Source: Hyphomicrobiales bacterium
GTDB lineage: Bacteria > Pseudomonadota > Alphaproteobacteria > Rhizobiales > Xanthobacteraceae
Assembly (NCBI GenBank): GCA_023269635.1
Contig: JAHFPN010000003.1
Location: forward strand, 1-53,320
Direction of reading: 5' to 3'
Length of the DNA: 53,320 nt
Shown here: one piece after another, positions 8,028 through 18,963 of the stretch
Numbering within the stretch: the stretch's first letter is position 1
Layout of the letters: each line of letters begins with the position of its first letter
Program-made: the position numbers and the translations under genes
Notes under the pieces: model-generated
Told to the model about the DNA's origin: nothing
What the model saw: the letters and a program-made list of their open reading frames with translations, nothing else
The model's database searches: none

Positions 8028-8843
8028 TCAGAAATCGGCAAGGCCGAGCACGTCGGCCATGGAATAGAGCCCCGGCTTCTTGCCGCGGCCCCAGGCCGCA
8101 GCCGCGAGCGCGCCGCGGGCAAAGATCATGCGGTCCTCGGCCTTGTGCGATAGCTCGATCCGCTCGTACGGCCCGGCGAAGATCACCGCGTGGTCGCCGA
8201 CGACCGTGCCGCCGCGCAGAGCCGCGAAGCCGATATCGCCGGGCTTGCGCGCGCCCACCGCGCCGTCGCGGCCGCGCACGGCGCGCTCCTCGAGCTTGAC
8301 GCCGCGGCCTTCGGCGGCGGCGCGGCCCAGGAGCAGCGCCGTGCCCGAGGGCGCGTCCACCTTCTTGTTGTGGTGCATTTCGAGGATCTCGATGTCGTAG
8401 TCCTCGCCCAATACCTTGGCGACGCGCTTGGCGAGCGCCGCCAAGAGATTGACGCCCAAGCTCATGTTGCCGGACTTCACGATCACCGCGTGGCGCGCGG
8501 CGGCCTCGAGCTTCTTCTCGTCGGCGGCGGAAAGCCCCGTGGTGCCAAGTACATGCACGATGCGCGCCTGGGCGGCGAGGCCAGCGAGCTCGACGCTCGC
8601 CGCCGGCGTGGTGAAATCGAGAACCCCGTCGGCCTTGGCGATGAGCGGCAGCGGATCGCCGCTCACCTTGACGCCGCAGGGCGCAAGACCCGCGAGCTGG
8701 CCGATATCCGCGCCGAAGCCCGGCGCGCCCGCGCGCTCGAGCGCGCCGGCGAGCGCGAAGCCCGGCGTCTCCAGGATCGCGCGCGCGAGCGTGCGGCCCA
8801 TCCGGCCGCCGGCGCCGGCGATGACAAGGCGCATATCGGACAT
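8028..8843 (-). CDS. dapB: 4-hydroxy-tetrahydrodipicolinate reductase
   Basis: A 271-residue NAD(P)H-dependent reductase of lysine/meso-diaminopimelate synthesis, feeding both protein and peptidoglycan. The N-terminal nucleotide-binding motif is clear ([18 protein letters not shown]). The catalytic and substrate-binding block is also clear ([23 protein letters not shown]). The family's [11 protein letters not shown] strand is present. The start is ATG 8843 ([10 protein letters not shown]); ATG 8834 is an internal alternative and the frame is open further upstream. It is the first gene of the dapB-gpmA pair. Confidence 0.95.
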   Translation of the reverse strand: MSDMRLVIAGAGGRMGRTLARAILETPGFALAGALERAGAPGFGADIGQLAGLAPCGVKVSGDPLPLIAKADGVLDFTTPAASVELAGLAAQARIVHVLGTTGLSAADEKKLEAAARHAVIVKSGNMSLGVNLLAALAKRVAKVLGEDYDIEILEMHHNKKVDAPSGTALLLGRAAAEGRGVKLEERAVRGRDGAVGARKPGDIGFAALRGGTVVGDHAVIFAGPYERIELSHKAEDRMIFARGALAAAAWGRGKKPGLYSMADVLGLADF

Positions 8844-8909
8844 GGGAAGCTCACTGATCCGGGCCGGGGTATATCGCGCGCACCGCCCAGGGGGAAGCGC
8901 CGGCCACAA

Positions 8910-9212
8910 TCAAGGTTGCGGGCCGTCATAGCCCTCGATGATGACGAGATCGATGGTCGAGACATCCTTGCGCAGCTTGATCGCCGCCTGATACCCGGGC
9001 GACTTCCAGCATTCGAGCGCGGCCTGGTAGCTCGGGAATTCGATCAGGATATTGCGGGCGCGCGCCTTGCCTTCCGGGTTCTCGAATCTACCGCCGCGCA
9101 CGAGAAAACGCGCCCCATGCTTGCGGAAGGCATCGGCGTTCGCTGCCACATAGGCCTTGTATTTCTCCGCGTCCCGAACATCGACGTGTGCGATCCAGTA
9201 TCCCTTCGGCAT
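8910..9212 (-). CDS. DUF1330 family protein
   Basis: A 100-residue protein of the DUF1330 family (ferredoxin-like dimeric alpha/beta-barrel fold). It begins MPKGYWIAHVDVRDAEKYKAYVAAN and includes the conserved HGARFLVRGG and IEFPSYQAALECWKSPGY blocks. No reaction has been established for the family. ATG 9212 has an excellent AGGAGG six bases upstream, which decides the start against the longer open frame. It follows pyrF by 16 bp and looks like the last gene of the FMN reductase-pyrF-DUF1330 string. Confidence 0.88.
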   Translation of the reverse strand: MPKGYWIAHVDVRDAEKYKAYVAANADAFRKHGARFLVRGGRFENPEGKARARNILIEFPSYQAALECWKSPGYQAAIKLRKDVSTIDLVIIEGYDGPQP

Positions 9213-9228
9213 CGCCCCTCCTGCATCT

Positions 9229-9930
9229 TCACTTGAGCGCGGATTCGATCTCGGCGACGACGGCACGCGCCGCGGCCTTGCGATCCTTGGCGCCGATGAT
9301 CGGCCGGCCGACCACGATGTAATCGGCGCCGGCCTGGATCGCGGCCGCCGGCGTCATCACCCGCTTCTGATCGCCGGCCTCGCTGCCGGCCGGGCGGACG
9401 CCCGGCGTCACGATCAACATGGAGCGGCCGACCACGCGGCGAAGCTCGGCGGCCTCGGCCGCCGAAGCGATCAGCCCGTCGATGCCGAGCACCGCCGCCT
9501 GCTCGGCGCGCCGGCGTACGAGGTCGCGCACGCCGATCTCGTAGCCGGATTCCTGAAGGTCGGCGTCGTTCCACGATGTGAGGACGGTGACGGCGAGAAG
9601 CTTGAGCTTGCTCTTGGCCCTGCCCTCGACCGCCGCCTTCATGGTCGCCGGAAACGCATGCACGGTGAGGAAGGTCGCGCCCAAGGCGGCAGCCCGCTCG
9701 GTCGCGTGCGCGACCGTGTTTGCAATGTCGTGCAGCTTGAGATCGAGAAACAGCTTCTTGCCGGAGCGGGCGAGCGAAGCGGCGAAATCGAGCCCGCCCG
9801 CGAGCACGAGCTCGTAGCCGACCTTGTAGAAGGTGACTTCCTCACCGAGCTCGGCAACGGTCTTCTCGGCCGCGGCCACGCCCGGCAGGTCGAGGGCGAC
9901 GATCAGCCGATCGCGGGCCGAAACAGCCAT
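9229..9930 (-). CDS. pyrF: Orotidine 5'-phosphate decarboxylase
   Basis: A 233-residue TIM-barrel enzyme converting OMP to UMP, the last step of de novo pyrimidine synthesis. The N-terminal [11 protein letters not shown] strand and the catalytic Asp/Lys/Asp cluster ([16 protein letters not shown]) are intact. The phosphate-binding C-terminal motif ([17 protein letters not shown]) is also present. ATG 9930 begins one base after the stop of the upstream FMN reductase gene, so translation is probably coupled. Confidence 0.95.
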   Translation of the reverse strand: MAVSARDRLIVALDLPGVAAAEKTVAELGEEVTFYKVGYELVLAGGLDFAASLARSGKKLFLDLKLHDIANTVAHATERAAALGATFLTVHAFPATMKAAVEGRAKSKLKLLAVTVLTSWNDADLQESGYEIGVRDLVRRRAEQAAVLGIDGLIASAAEAAELRRVVGRSMLIVTPGVRPAGSEAGDQKRVMTPAAAIQAGADYIVVGRPIIGAKDRKAAARAVVAEIESALK

Positions 9931-9931
9931 T

Positions 9932-10501
9932 TCAATGCTCCACGTTCGCCAGCGCGACCAGCCGCGCGAGCGAGTTCCGCAGCATCTTGGCGAGCGTCTC
10001 GTCGGCAAGGTCGCCGGCATCGTCGAAGATGCGCTCGGCGTCGTGGACCGCGACCTGCTCGGGGATCACCAGCGCGCCGAGGCCCAGCTCCAGCACCTGG
10101 CGGAGCGCCATCAGCGCGCGATAGCCGCCGCGGCGGCCGTTCGAGGTCGAGCCGAGTGCGAACACGCAATGGCGGAACGGGCTCCTAGAATCCCGGATGC
10201 GCGAGACCCAGTCGATCGCGTTCTTCAACAGCGGCGGAAGCGACGCGTTGTATTCCGGGGTCGCGATATAGATGCCGCGATGCACGAGCATCATGTCGTG
10301 CAGCTTGCGCGCCGCGGCCGGCACGCCCTGTTTCGCCTCGAGGTCGGCGTCGAACAGCGGCAGCGGATAGTCGGCGAGCGATATCCGGCTCGCATCCACG
10401 TCCATGCGCACGAGCTCCTTCAAGGCGGCGCCGGCGAGCCGGGCGCTGAACGCACCGGTCCGAATCGAGCCGGCGAAGACGAGAATACGGGGGCCCGGCA
10501 T
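9932..10501 (-). CDS. NADPH-dependent FMN reductase family protein
   Basis: A 189-residue flavodoxin-fold oxidoreductase. The FMN phosphate loop is at the N terminus ([23 protein letters not shown]), and the [26 protein letters not shown] block is diagnostic for the NADPH-dependent FMN reductase / chromate-quinone reductase family. The physiological acceptor is unknown. It is separated from pyrF by a single base and from the PmtA-like gene by 15 bp on the same strand, so it lies in the middle of a compact transcription unit. Confidence 0.88.
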   Translation of the reverse strand: MPGPRILVFAGSIRTGAFSARLAGAALKELVRMDVDASRISLADYPLPLFDADLEAKQGVPAAARKLHDMMLVHRGIYIATPEYNASLPPLLKNAIDWVSRIRDSRSPFRHCVFALGSTSNGRRGGYRALMALRQVLELGLGALVIPEQVAVHDAERIFDDAGDLADETLAKMLRNSLARLVALANVEH

Positions 10502-10516
10502 CAGGCGCGCCTCCGG

Positions 10517-11116
10517 TCAGCGCGCACTGCGATAGACCCAGACGCGGGCGGGGGGAAGATTGCGCCACACGCGCGGCGAGCCTTTGAGCGAATAGCGGCT
10601 CGGCCGCGCCGGGATCGGCGCCGCCGGCCCATAGCTGAACTGCACGAACGGGGCGCCGGGCTTGAGCAGGCCCAATATCTCATCGAGTAATTGCTCGCGC
10701 ACAGAAAGCGGCCGGGTCAGGAGCGGCAGGCCGGACGCCACCGCGGCGAGCGGCTTGTCCACGACGCCTGAAAGCGTGTTCTTCAGGCGATAGGCGTCGC
10801 CCTCGACCACCTTCACCCCCGGGAAACGCTCGCGCAACAGAGCGCAGAATTCCGCGCTGAATTCCACGAGCACGAGCCGCTCGGCCGCGATGCCGCGGGC
10901 GATGAGCGCCGCGGTGATAACGCCGGTGCCGGGACCGAGCTCGACCACCGGGCCGGGAACAGACGGGTCCACCTCGGCGGCTATCGCGCGCGCAAGCGCG
11001 GGGCTCGACGGCGCGACCCCGCCGATCTGCAGCGGATGCCGCAGCCACGAATAAAAAAAGCGTAACTCATCGCGCAGGCGGGATTTCGGCGTCTTCGCGG
11101 CGGTCGGTTGCAGCAT
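10517..11116 (-). CDS. pmtA: Phospholipid N-methyltransferase (PmtA type)
   Basis: A 199-residue SAM-dependent methyltransferase closely resembling rhizobial PmtA, which methylates phosphatidylethanolamine stepwise to phosphatidylcholine at the inner membrane face. The SAM-binding motif is VVELGPGTGVITAALIARG. Further family blocks are LVLVEFSAEFCALLRERFPG, VVEGDAYRL, ASGLPLLTRP and the C-terminal NLPPARVWVYR. The N-terminal RDELRFFYSWLRHPLQIG helix is amphipathic, as expected for membrane contact. I use ATG 11116; a TTG six bases upstream is also possible. Assignment to PmtA rather than another KsgA-like methyltransferase is from sequence resemblance recalled, not a search. Confidence 0.78.
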   Translation of the reverse strand: MLQPTAAKTPKSRLRDELRFFYSWLRHPLQIGGVAPSSPALARAIAAEVDPSVPGPVVELGPGTGVITAALIARGIAAERLVLVEFSAEFCALLRERFPGVKVVEGDAYRLKNTLSGVVDKPLAAVASGLPLLTRPLSVREQLLDEILGLLKPGAPFVQFSYGPAAPIPARPSRYSLKGSPRVWRNLPPARVWVYRSAR

Positions 11117-11168
11117 CGGCAAAGAATGGCCCGGCGAGGCAGCGGAAACAAGGCGAGCGCGCCCTCGC

Positions 11169-12299
11169 TCAGTCCTTCAGCCCGTCGATGAACTCGCGCA
11201 CCTTGGCGAAGAAGCCCGAGGTCTCGGGCTGGGTTTCCTTCGAGCTCTGGCTCTCGAATTCCTTCAGCAACTCGCGCTGGCGGCGGGTGAGTTTCTGCGG
11301 GGTCTCGACCGCGACCTGCACGTACATGTCGCCGCGCGACTTCGAGCGCAGCACCGGCATGCCCTTGTTCTGCAGCCGGAAGCGCTTGCCGGTCTGGCTG
11401 CCCTCCGGGACCTTCACGCGGGTGCGACCGCCGTCGATGGTCGGCACCTCGAACTCGCCGCCGAGCGCGGCGGTGACCATGGAGATCGGCACGCGGCAAT
11501 AGAGATCGGCGCCCTCGCGTTGAAACAGATGATGCGGCGCGAGCGATAGGAAGATGTAGAGATCGCCGGAGCCGCCGCCGCGCAAGCCGGCTTCGCCCTC
11601 GCCGGCGAGGCGGATGCGGGTGCCGTCCTCGACGCCGGCCGGGATGTGCACCTCGAGCGTGCGCTCCTTGGTGATGCGGCCGGCGCCGCCGCAATTGGTG
11701 CACGGCTGCTCGATCACGGTGCCGCGGCCCTGGCAGGTCGGGCAGGTGCGCTCAAGCGTGAAAAAGCCTTGCGCGTGGCGGATGCGGCCGCTGCCGCCGC
11801 AGGAGCGACAGGGAATCGGCTGGGTGCCGGGCTTGGCGCCGGAACCGGAGCACACTTCGCAGGTGACGTTGGTCGGGAGCCTTACCTGGGCGGTCTTGCC
11901 CGCGAACGCCTCTTCGAGCGTGATTTCGAGGTTGTAGCGGAGGTCGGCGCCGCGCTCGCGGCCGGACGCGCGGCCGCGGCGGCCGCCCATGCCGAACAGG
12001 TCGTCGAAAATGTCGTGGAAGGCCGAGGTGAAGTCGGCCCCGAAGCCGTGCATGCCGCCCGCGCCGGCGCCGTGCTCGAAGGCGGCATGGCCGAAGCGGT
12101 CATAGGCGGCGCGCTTGTCGCCGTCCTTGAGCACGTCATAGGCCTCGTTGATCTCCTTGAAGCGGTGCTCGCACTCCTGGTCGCCCGGGTTCTTGTCCGG
12201 GTGCCATTTCATTGCGAGCTTGCGGAAGGCGGACTTGATCGCGTCCTCGTCCGCAGTGCGCTGAACGCCGAGCACCTCGTAGTAGTCGCGCTTGGCCAT
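11169..12299 (-). CDS. dnaJ: Chaperone protein DnaJ
   Basis: A 376-residue Hsp40 co-chaperone that stimulates DnaK ATPase and delivers substrates. Domains in order: J domain (1-70) with HPD in [10 protein letters not shown]; Gly/Phe-rich linker ([21 protein letters not shown]); four CxxCxGxG zinc repeats at about 140-215 ([32 protein letters not shown]); then the C-terminal substrate-binding domains. The length is normal. It lies 105 bp downstream of dnaK on the same strand, with a strong hairpin in the gap that may lower or stabilise dnaJ transcript relative to dnaK. Confidence 0.97.
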   Translation of the reverse strand: MAKRDYYEVLGVQRTADEDAIKSAFRKLAMKWHPDKNPGDQECEHRFKEINEAYDVLKDGDKRAAYDRFGHAAFEHGAGAGGMHGFGADFTSAFHDIFDDLFGMGGRRGRASGRERGADLRYNLEITLEEAFAGKTAQVRLPTNVTCEVCSGSGAKPGTQPIPCRSCGGSGRIRHAQGFFTLERTCPTCQGRGTVIEQPCTNCGGAGRITKERTLEVHIPAGVEDGTRIRLAGEGEAGLRGGGSGDLYIFLSLAPHHLFQREGADLYCRVPISMVTAALGGEFEVPTIDGGRTRVKVPEGSQTGKRFRLQNKGMPVLRSKSRGDMYVQVAVETPQKLTRRQRELLKEFESQSSKETQPETSGFFAKVREFIDGLKD

Positions 12300-12336
12300 G
12301 CTGCGATCCGTCCGTCAGGCCGCATCCAAAACGCCA

Positions 12337-12359
12337 ACCCCCGGGACCAGCCCGGGGGT
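12337..12359. repeat. Strong palindrome between dnaK and dnaJ
   Basis: A perfect inverted repeat with 9-bp arms (ACCCCCGGG and CCCGGGGGT) and a 5-base loop (ACCAG), flanked by TGACGG. It resembles the CCCGGG-type REP palindromes found between genes in many Rhizobiales. In the dnaK-dnaJ transcript it would form a very stable hairpin, followed after six bases by TTTT, so it could act as an attenuator or mRNA-processing barrier. Confidence 0.6.
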
Positions 12360-12404
12360 GACGGAAATGTGGGGTGCGACAGCCATGACCGGCGAGGCGG
12401 GACG

Positions 12405-14330
<1,926 letters not shown>

Positions 14331-14482
14331 CGCATTCCTCTCTTTTCTTTCCGGCAGGTCGGATGGGCCTTGCCAGCGCCCGGGAGAAGCCGTCGAACGG
14401 GAGCCGAGCACCCGCAGGACCGCCCCTGGTCCGACCCCCCTAAAAACAACGGTTCGCCGCAGCCCAGCGGCACCCTTGCGTC

Positions 14483-14511
14483 ATATAGGGGCCGCCATTT
14501 TCGGTCGCAAG
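14483..14511 (-). promoter_or_regulatory. Putative sigma-32 (RpoH) promoter of dnaK
   Basis: On the minus strand CTTGCGA is followed after 13 bases by CCCCTATAT. This fits the alphaproteobacterial heat-shock consensus (CTTG..., 17-19 bases, CTATnT) well. The predicted transcript start would lie near 14476, leaving a ~145-base leader before dnaK. No CIRCE inverted repeat (TTAGCACTC-N9-GAGTGCTAA) is visible here, which suggests sigma-32 rather than HrcA control of dnaK. Confidence 0.65.
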
Positions 14512-14563
14512 GCGCGGCCGGGACTTTCGGGGCAAGGCCCGCCAGCCGGATGGGCGCGCGGCG

Positions 14564-15154
14564 CTATTTCCCGGTCGGCGCTTCCGCTTCTTTAGTCCGG
14601 TCGTCCGCGGGCGCCACCTTGGGCCCGCCCTTGGCGACCGCGACCAAAGCCGGGCGCAGCACGCGATCGCCGATGGCGTAGCCCGGCTGCATCACCTGCA
14701 CCACGGTGCCGGCAGCAACGTCCGGGGTCGGCAGCTCGAACATTGCCTGATGGAAATTGGGGTCGAACTTCTCGCCTAGCGGCTCGAGCCGGCGCACGCC
14801 GTAGCGCTCGAGCACCTTGAGCAACTCGCGATGGGTGAGATCGACCCCGTCGAGCAGCGCCTTCAGCGTGCCGGTCGCGGACGCACGGGCATCGGCGTCG
14901 ACCGCCGCGATGGCGCGCGCAAGGTTATCGCCGACGGCGAGCATGTCGCGGGCGAAAGCGGTAATGCCGTAGGCGCGCGCATCGGCGACGTCGCGCTCGG
15001 CGCGCTTGCGCACGTTCTCGGCCTCGGCCACCGCGCGCAGGTACTTGTCGCGCAGCTCGGCGAGCTGCGCTTCGAGCGCCACCTGCTCGTTCTCGTTCGC
15101 GGCCGCGGAGGGCGCGATGTTCTCGTTCGGCTCGAGCTTTTCTTCGTCCGCCAT
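14564..15154 (-). CDS. grpE: Nucleotide exchange factor GrpE
   Basis: A 196-residue nucleotide exchange factor that releases ADP from DnaK. A disordered acidic/Ala-rich N terminus is followed by the long dimerising helix ([30 protein letters not shown]) and the C-terminal beta domain with signature [54 protein letters not shown] 15154 (MADEEKLEP) is chosen because downstream residues match the usual GrpE start; no strong ribosome site is visible. It follows hrcA by 67 bp on the same strand. Confidence 0.96.
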   Translation of the reverse strand: MADEEKLEPNENIAPSAAANENEQVALEAQLAELRDKYLRAVAEAENVRKRAERDVADARAYGITAFARDMLAVGDNLARAIAAVDADARASATGTLKALLDGVDLTHRELLKVLERYGVRRLEPLGEKFDPNFHQAMFELPTPDVAAGTVVQVMQPGYAIGDRVLRPALVAVAKGGPKVAPADDRTKEAEAPTGK

Positions 15155-15221
15155 GGGGTTTCGATTCAAATCCGCAATTCTCAAGCGATATCGGGTCGTG
15201 GGCGCGAAAAATCAAGCGCGC

Positions 15222-16301
15222 TCAGCGGCCAAGCACCTCGCTGAGCACGCGCGCGGTGTAGTCGACCATGGGGATGACGCGGGCATAGTTGAGCCGGGTC
15301 GGGCCGATGACGCCGAGCACCCCCACGATGCGCCCGGCGCCGTCGCGATAAGGCGCGACGATGGTGGAGGAGCCGGAAAGCGAAAACAGCCGGTTCTCGG
15401 AACCGATGAAGATGCGCAAGCCCTCGGCCTGCTCGGCCTTGCCCAGAAGCTCGGCCACCCCGCGCTTGGTCTCCAGATCGTCGAACAGGAGCCGCACCCG
15501 CTCGAGGTCCTCGACTGCCTTGAGATCCTGCAGCAGCTTGGCGTGGCCGCGCACGATCAGCTTGCGCTCGGAAAGCTCGCCGCCCGACCAGCTCGCAAGC
15601 CCCGCCGCCACGATCTTCTGGGTCAGCGAGTCGAGCTCCTGGCGGGCGGCGGCGAACGCGCGCTCGAGCTCGGCCTTGGCCTCGGCGAGCGTCCGGCCGC
15701 GGATGCGGGCGTTCAGGAAATTCGTCGCCTCGGCGAGATGCGCGGCCGAGACGTCGGCCGGCACATCGAGCAGGCGATTTTCGACTTGGCCGTCCTCGGA
15801 CACCAGCACGACGAGCGCGCGGCCTGGATCGAGGTGCACGAACTCGATCTGCTTCAGGCGCGGGTCGGTCTTGTGCGCGGTCACGACCCCGGCGCCGCGG
15901 GAAAGACCGGACAGCAACGCCGAGGCCTCGGCGAGCACCGCATCGAGCGAGTCCCCGCGCGCGGCCTTCACTTCGGCCTCGATCTTCTGGCGCTCCTCAC
16001 CGGAGAGATCGCCGATCTCCAGCAGCGCGTCGACGAAGAAGCGCAAGCCGAGCTCGGTCGGCAGCCGGCCCGCGCTCGTGTGCGGCGCATAGACCAAGCC
16101 GAGCGCTTCGAGATCGGCCATGACGTTCCGCACCGACGCCGGTGAAAGCGTGATCGGGATCAGGCGCGAGACGTTGCGCGAGCCGACCGGCTCGCCGGTC
16201 GCCAGATACGATTCCACGACCTTGCGGAAGATCTCGCGCGAGCGCTCGTCGAGCTGCTTCAAGCTGACGCTGGCCGAGCCGATCGGCACGTCGACGGACA
16301 A
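15222..16301 (-). CDS. hrcA: Heat-inducible transcription repressor HrcA
   Basis: A 359-residue repressor that binds CIRCE operators, typically in front of groESL. The N-terminal winged helix ([28 protein letters not shown]) and the [35 protein letters not shown] signature are intact, followed by the GAF-like dimerisation region. It starts with TTG at 16301: a strong GGAGG lies five bases upstream and the next in-frame alternatives would remove conserved sequence. The hrcA-grpE order is the usual alphaproteobacterial one. No CIRCE element was found in this window, so its targets lie elsewhere. It diverges from rph across 117 bp. Confidence 0.95.
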   Translation of the reverse strand: MSVDVPIGSASVSLKQLDERSREIFRKVVESYLATGEPVGSRNVSRLIPITLSPASVRNVMADLEALGLVYAPHTSAGRLPTELGLRFFVDALLEIGDLSGEERQKIEAEVKAARGDSLDAVLAEASALLSGLSRGAGVVTAHKTDPRLKQIEFVHLDPGRALVVLVSEDGQVENRLLDVPADVSAAHLAEATNFLNARIRGRTLAEAKAELERAFAAARQELDSLTQKIVAAGLASWSGGELSERKLIVRGHAKLLQDLKAVEDLERVRLLFDDLETKRGVAELLGKAEQAEGLRIFIGSENRLFSLSGSSTIVAPYRDGAGRIVGVLGVIGPTRLNYARVIPMVDYTARVLSEVLGR

Positions 16302-16347
16302 AGCTTCCTCCAGGTTCGGCGGTCTTTAGCGAGCCGGCCGGACTATT

Positions 16348-16402
16348 GCCGCCGCCGCCGCCGCCACGCAAGGGCGGCCTTGTCGGCTCGGGGCCTAGCC
16401 CC
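16348..16402 (+). promoter_or_regulatory. rph leader: (GCC)6 run and GGGGC-CTA-GCCCC hairpin
   Basis: In the gap between hrcA and rph there is a run of six GCC triplets (16348-16365). It is followed by a perfect 5-bp hairpin (16390-16402) ending 16 bases before the rph ATG, with AAGGGCGG between hairpin and start codon. The hairpin sits just upstream of the ribosome site and could tune rph translation; the triplet run may be prone to slippage. Confidence 0.35.
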
Positions 16403-16418
16403 TTACAAGGGCGGCATC

Positions 16419-17147
16419 ATGAACCAAAAAGCGACCCGGCCGAGCGGCCGCGCGCCCGACGCGCTCAGGACCATCCACTTCGAGCGCGGCCTGATCCGCC
16501 ACGCCGAGGGCTCGTGCCTGGTCAAGTTCGGCGACACCCACGTGCTCGCAACCGCGACGCTGGAGGAGCGGGTTCCGCTCTGGCTCAAGGGCCAGGCGCG
16601 CGGCTGGGTCACCGCCGAATACGGCATGCTGCCGCGCGCCACGCACGAGCGCACGCGGCGCGAGGCCGCGGTCGGCCGGCCGTCCGGCCGCACGCTCGAA
16701 ATTCAGCGGCTGATCGGGCGCAGCTTGCGCGCGGTCGCGGACTTAGACGCGCTCGGCGAGCGGCAGATCACGATCGACTGCGACGTGATCCAGGCCGACG
16801 GCGGCACGCGCACGGCGGCGATCACCGGCGCCTGGATCGCGCTCTACGATTGCGTCGCCTGGATGAAGGCGCGCTCGATGCTCACGCGCGCGGTGCTGAA
16901 GGATCACGTGGCGGCGGTCTCCTGCGGCATCATCAAGGGCACGGCCGTGCTCGATCTCGACTATGCCGAGGATTCGGAAGCCGACACCGACGCGAATTTC
17001 GTGATCACCGGCAGCGGCGGGATCGTGGAGATCCAGGGTACGGCGGAGAAGGCGCCGTTCTCGGAGCAGGATCTGCAGAACCTCTTGGCGCTCGCGCGCA
17101 AAGGGATCGCGCGGCTGGTGGAGCTGCAGAAGCTCGCGGTCGCCTAA
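16419..17147 (+). CDS. rph: Ribonuclease PH
   Basis: A 242-residue phosphorolytic exoribonuclease that trims tRNA 3' ends. Family blocks are [62 protein letters not shown] and the phosphate/metal site [26 protein letters not shown]. The C terminus ([17 protein letters not shown]) is complete. ATG 16419 is preceded by AAGGGCGG; the frame is open upstream but that stretch is the non-coding leader. The stop TAA is directly followed by the rdgB ATG, so rph-rdgB-hemW read as one operon. Confidence 0.96.
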   Translation: MNQKATRPSGRAPDALRTIHFERGLIRHAEGSCLVKFGDTHVLATATLEERVPLWLKGQARGWVTAEYGMLPRATHERTRREAAVGRPSGRTLEIQRLIGRSLRAVADLDALGERQITIDCDVIQADGGTRTAAITGAWIALYDCVAWMKARSMLTRAVLKDHVAAVSCGIIKGTAVLDLDYAEDSEADTDANFVITGSGGIVEIQGTAEKAPFSEQDLQNLLALARKGIARLVELQKLAVA

Positions 17148-17777
17148 ATGGCCCGCAAGCTCGTGGGCCGGGTGGTGATCGCGACCCACAATCCGGGGAA
17201 ACTCAAGGAGATGCGCGAACTGCTGGAAGGCTATGGCGTCGAGGCGGTATCGGCGGCGGAATTGAAGCTTCCCGAGCCGCGCGAGAGCGGGATGAGCTTC
17301 GCCGAGAACGCCCGCATCAAGGCGCGCGCCGCGGCCAAGGCGGCGCGGCTTCCGGCGCTCGCCGACGATTCCGGGCTTGCAGTCACGGCCCTCAGCGGCG
17401 AGCCCGGCATCCATTCGGCCCGCTGGGCCGGCAAGGATAAGGATTTCGCCCGCGCCATGCGGCTGGTCGAAGAAAAGCTCCATCGCGCCAACGCCAAGAC
17501 GCCCGAGCAACGCCGCGCCGCCTTCATCGCGGCCCTCTGTCTCGCCTGGCCCGATGGCTCGGATCAGTGCTTCGAGGGCCGGGTCGAGGGAACGCTGGTG
17601 TGGCCGCCGCGCGGCGACAAGGGCTTCGGCTACGATCCCATGTTCCTGCCGGACGGCTTCGAGCGCACCTTCGGCGAGATGGACGCCGAGGAGAAACACG
17701 GCCTGCCGCCGCGCGGCCGCGGGCTCTCGCACCGCGCGCGCGCGTTCCTGAAGCTCGCGGAGGCGTGCCTTGGCTGA
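17148..17777 (+). CDS. rdgB: dITP/XTP pyrophosphatase (RdgB/HAM1)
   Basis: A 209-residue nucleotide-pool sanitising enzyme that hydrolyses dITP, ITP and XTP to monophosphates. The N-terminal substrate motif ([14 protein letters not shown]) is present, as are the catalytic LADDSGLAV block, the [11 protein letters not shown] loop and the [41 protein letters not shown] signature. The start codon abuts the rph stop, and the 3' end overlaps the hemW start by 8 bp, consistent with translational coupling. Confidence 0.96.
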   Translation: MARKLVGRVVIATHNPGKLKEMRELLEGYGVEAVSAAELKLPEPRESGMSFAENARIKARAAAKAARLPALADDSGLAVTALSGEPGIHSARWAGKDKDFARAMRLVEEKLHRANAKTPEQRRAAFIAALCLAWPDGSDQCFEGRVEGTLVWPPRGDKGFGYDPMFLPDGFERTFGEMDAEEKHGLPPRGRGLSHRARAFLKLAEACLG

Positions 17778-18960
17778 GACGGCGACAATCGAACGCCCGG
17801 CCGCGCGCGGCGCCGCCGGGGAGCCCGGCTTCGCGGTCTATGTGCATTGGCCGTTCTGCCTCTCGAAATGCCCCTACTGCGATTTCAACAGCCACGTACG
17901 CCACGAGAAGCCGGACCAGGCCCGCTTCGCGCGCGCGATCACGGCCGAACTCGTGCACGCCGCGGCGCGCACCGGCCCGCGCACGGTGAATAGCATCTTC
18001 TTCGGCGGCGGCACGCCGTCCTTGATGCAGCCCGCGACGGTCGGGGCGATCCTGGAGGAGATCGGCCGGCGCTGGTCGCTGGCACCCGATTGTGAGATCA
18101 CGCTCGAAGCCAACCCGACGAGCGTCGAGGCCGAAAATTTCCGCGGCTATCGCGCGGCCGGCGTGAATCGGGTCTCGCTCGGCGTGCAGGCGTTGAACGA
18201 CGAAGAACTCAAAGCGCTCGGCCGCCTGCATACGGTGGACGAGGCGCTGGCCGCCGTTGCAATCGCGAAGCGCGCCTTCCCGCGGGTGTCGTTCGACCTG
18301 ATCTATGCGCGGCCCGGCCTGACGCCTTCCGCCTGGCGGATGGAGCTTAAGCGCGCACTCGCCGAAGGGGTCAAGCACCTTTCGCTCTATCAGCTCACGA
18401 TCGAGGAAGGCACCCCATTCGCCGCGCTGCATCGTGCCGGCAAGCTCGTGCTCCCCGATGCCGACACCGGGCGTGCGCTCTGGGACGTCACGCAGGAGAC
18501 CTGCGCCGCGGCGGGCATGCCCGCCTACGAAATTTCGAACCATGCCCGGCCCGGCGCCGAGTGCCGGCACAACCTCGTCTATTGGCGCTACGGCGAATAT
18601 GCGGGCGTGGGCCCGGGCGCGCACGGACGCCTGATCGTGGACGGCGCGCGGATCGCGACCGCGACCGAGCGCCATCCGGAGACCTGGTTGCGGCGGGTGG
18701 AAAAGAGCGGCCACGGGCTCGTCACCGACGAGCCGCTCGGCGCGCTCGAACAGGCGGACGAATTCCTGCTCATGGGGCTCCGGCTCCGCGAGGGCATCGC
18801 GCTCCAACGCTTCGAAAAGCTCGCCGGCCGCGCGCTCGATCCGGCGCGCATCGCGGCGCTGAAGGCCGAGGGGCTGATCGAGATCACGGGCGACCGGCTC
18901 CGCGTCACCGCCGCGGGGTTTCCGGTGCTCGACGCCGTGGTCGCCGATCTCGCCGCTTGA
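17770..18960 (+). CDS. hemW: Heme chaperone HemW (radical SAM, HemN-like)
   Basis: A 396-residue radical SAM protein of the HemW type. The [4Fe-4S]/SAM motif is CLSKCPYC (C-x3-C-x2-C). The SFFGGG-like block ([12 protein letters not shown]), [12 protein letters not shown], and the C-terminal HemN domain ([33 protein letters not shown]) follow. HemW proteins bind and deliver heme; they are often mis-annotated as oxygen-independent coproporphyrinogen oxidase. The start is TTG 17770, six bases after GGAGG and inside the rdgB 3' end. The stop lies 3 bp from the convergent LppC gene. Confidence 0.9.
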   Translation: MAETATIERPAARGAAGEPGFAVYVHWPFCLSKCPYCDFNSHVRHEKPDQARFARAITAELVHAAARTGPRTVNSIFFGGGTPSLMQPATVGAILEEIGRRWSLAPDCEITLEANPTSVEAENFRGYRAAGVNRVSLGVQALNDEELKALGRLHTVDEALAAVAIAKRAFPRVSFDLIYARPGLTPSAWRMELKRALAEGVKHLSLYQLTIEEGTPFAALHRAGKLVLPDADTGRALWDVTQETCAAAGMPAYEISNHARPGAECRHNLVYWRYGEYAGVGPGAHGRLIVDGARIATATERHPETWLRRVEKSGHGLVTDEPLGALEQADEFLLMGLRLREGIALQRFEKLAGRALDPARIAALKAEGLIEITGDRLRVTAAGFPVLDAVVADLAA

Positions 18961-18963
18961 AGC

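Noticed and set aside
12337-12359. A rho-independent terminator after dnaK
   Set aside because: The stem is strong, but the first T-run on the dnaK strand is only TTTT, starting six bases after the stem. dnaJ follows on the same strand and is normally co-expressed.
14331-16418. CIRCE operator for HrcA near hrcA, grpE or dnaK
   Set aside because: No TTAGCACTC-N9-GAGTGCTAA-like repeat is visible on either strand in these gaps.
17770-18960. Oxygen-independent coproporphyrinogen III oxidase (hemN)
   Set aside because: The protein has the shorter HemW form with CxxxCxxC near the N terminus and the rph-rdgB-hemW context; HemN proper is longer.
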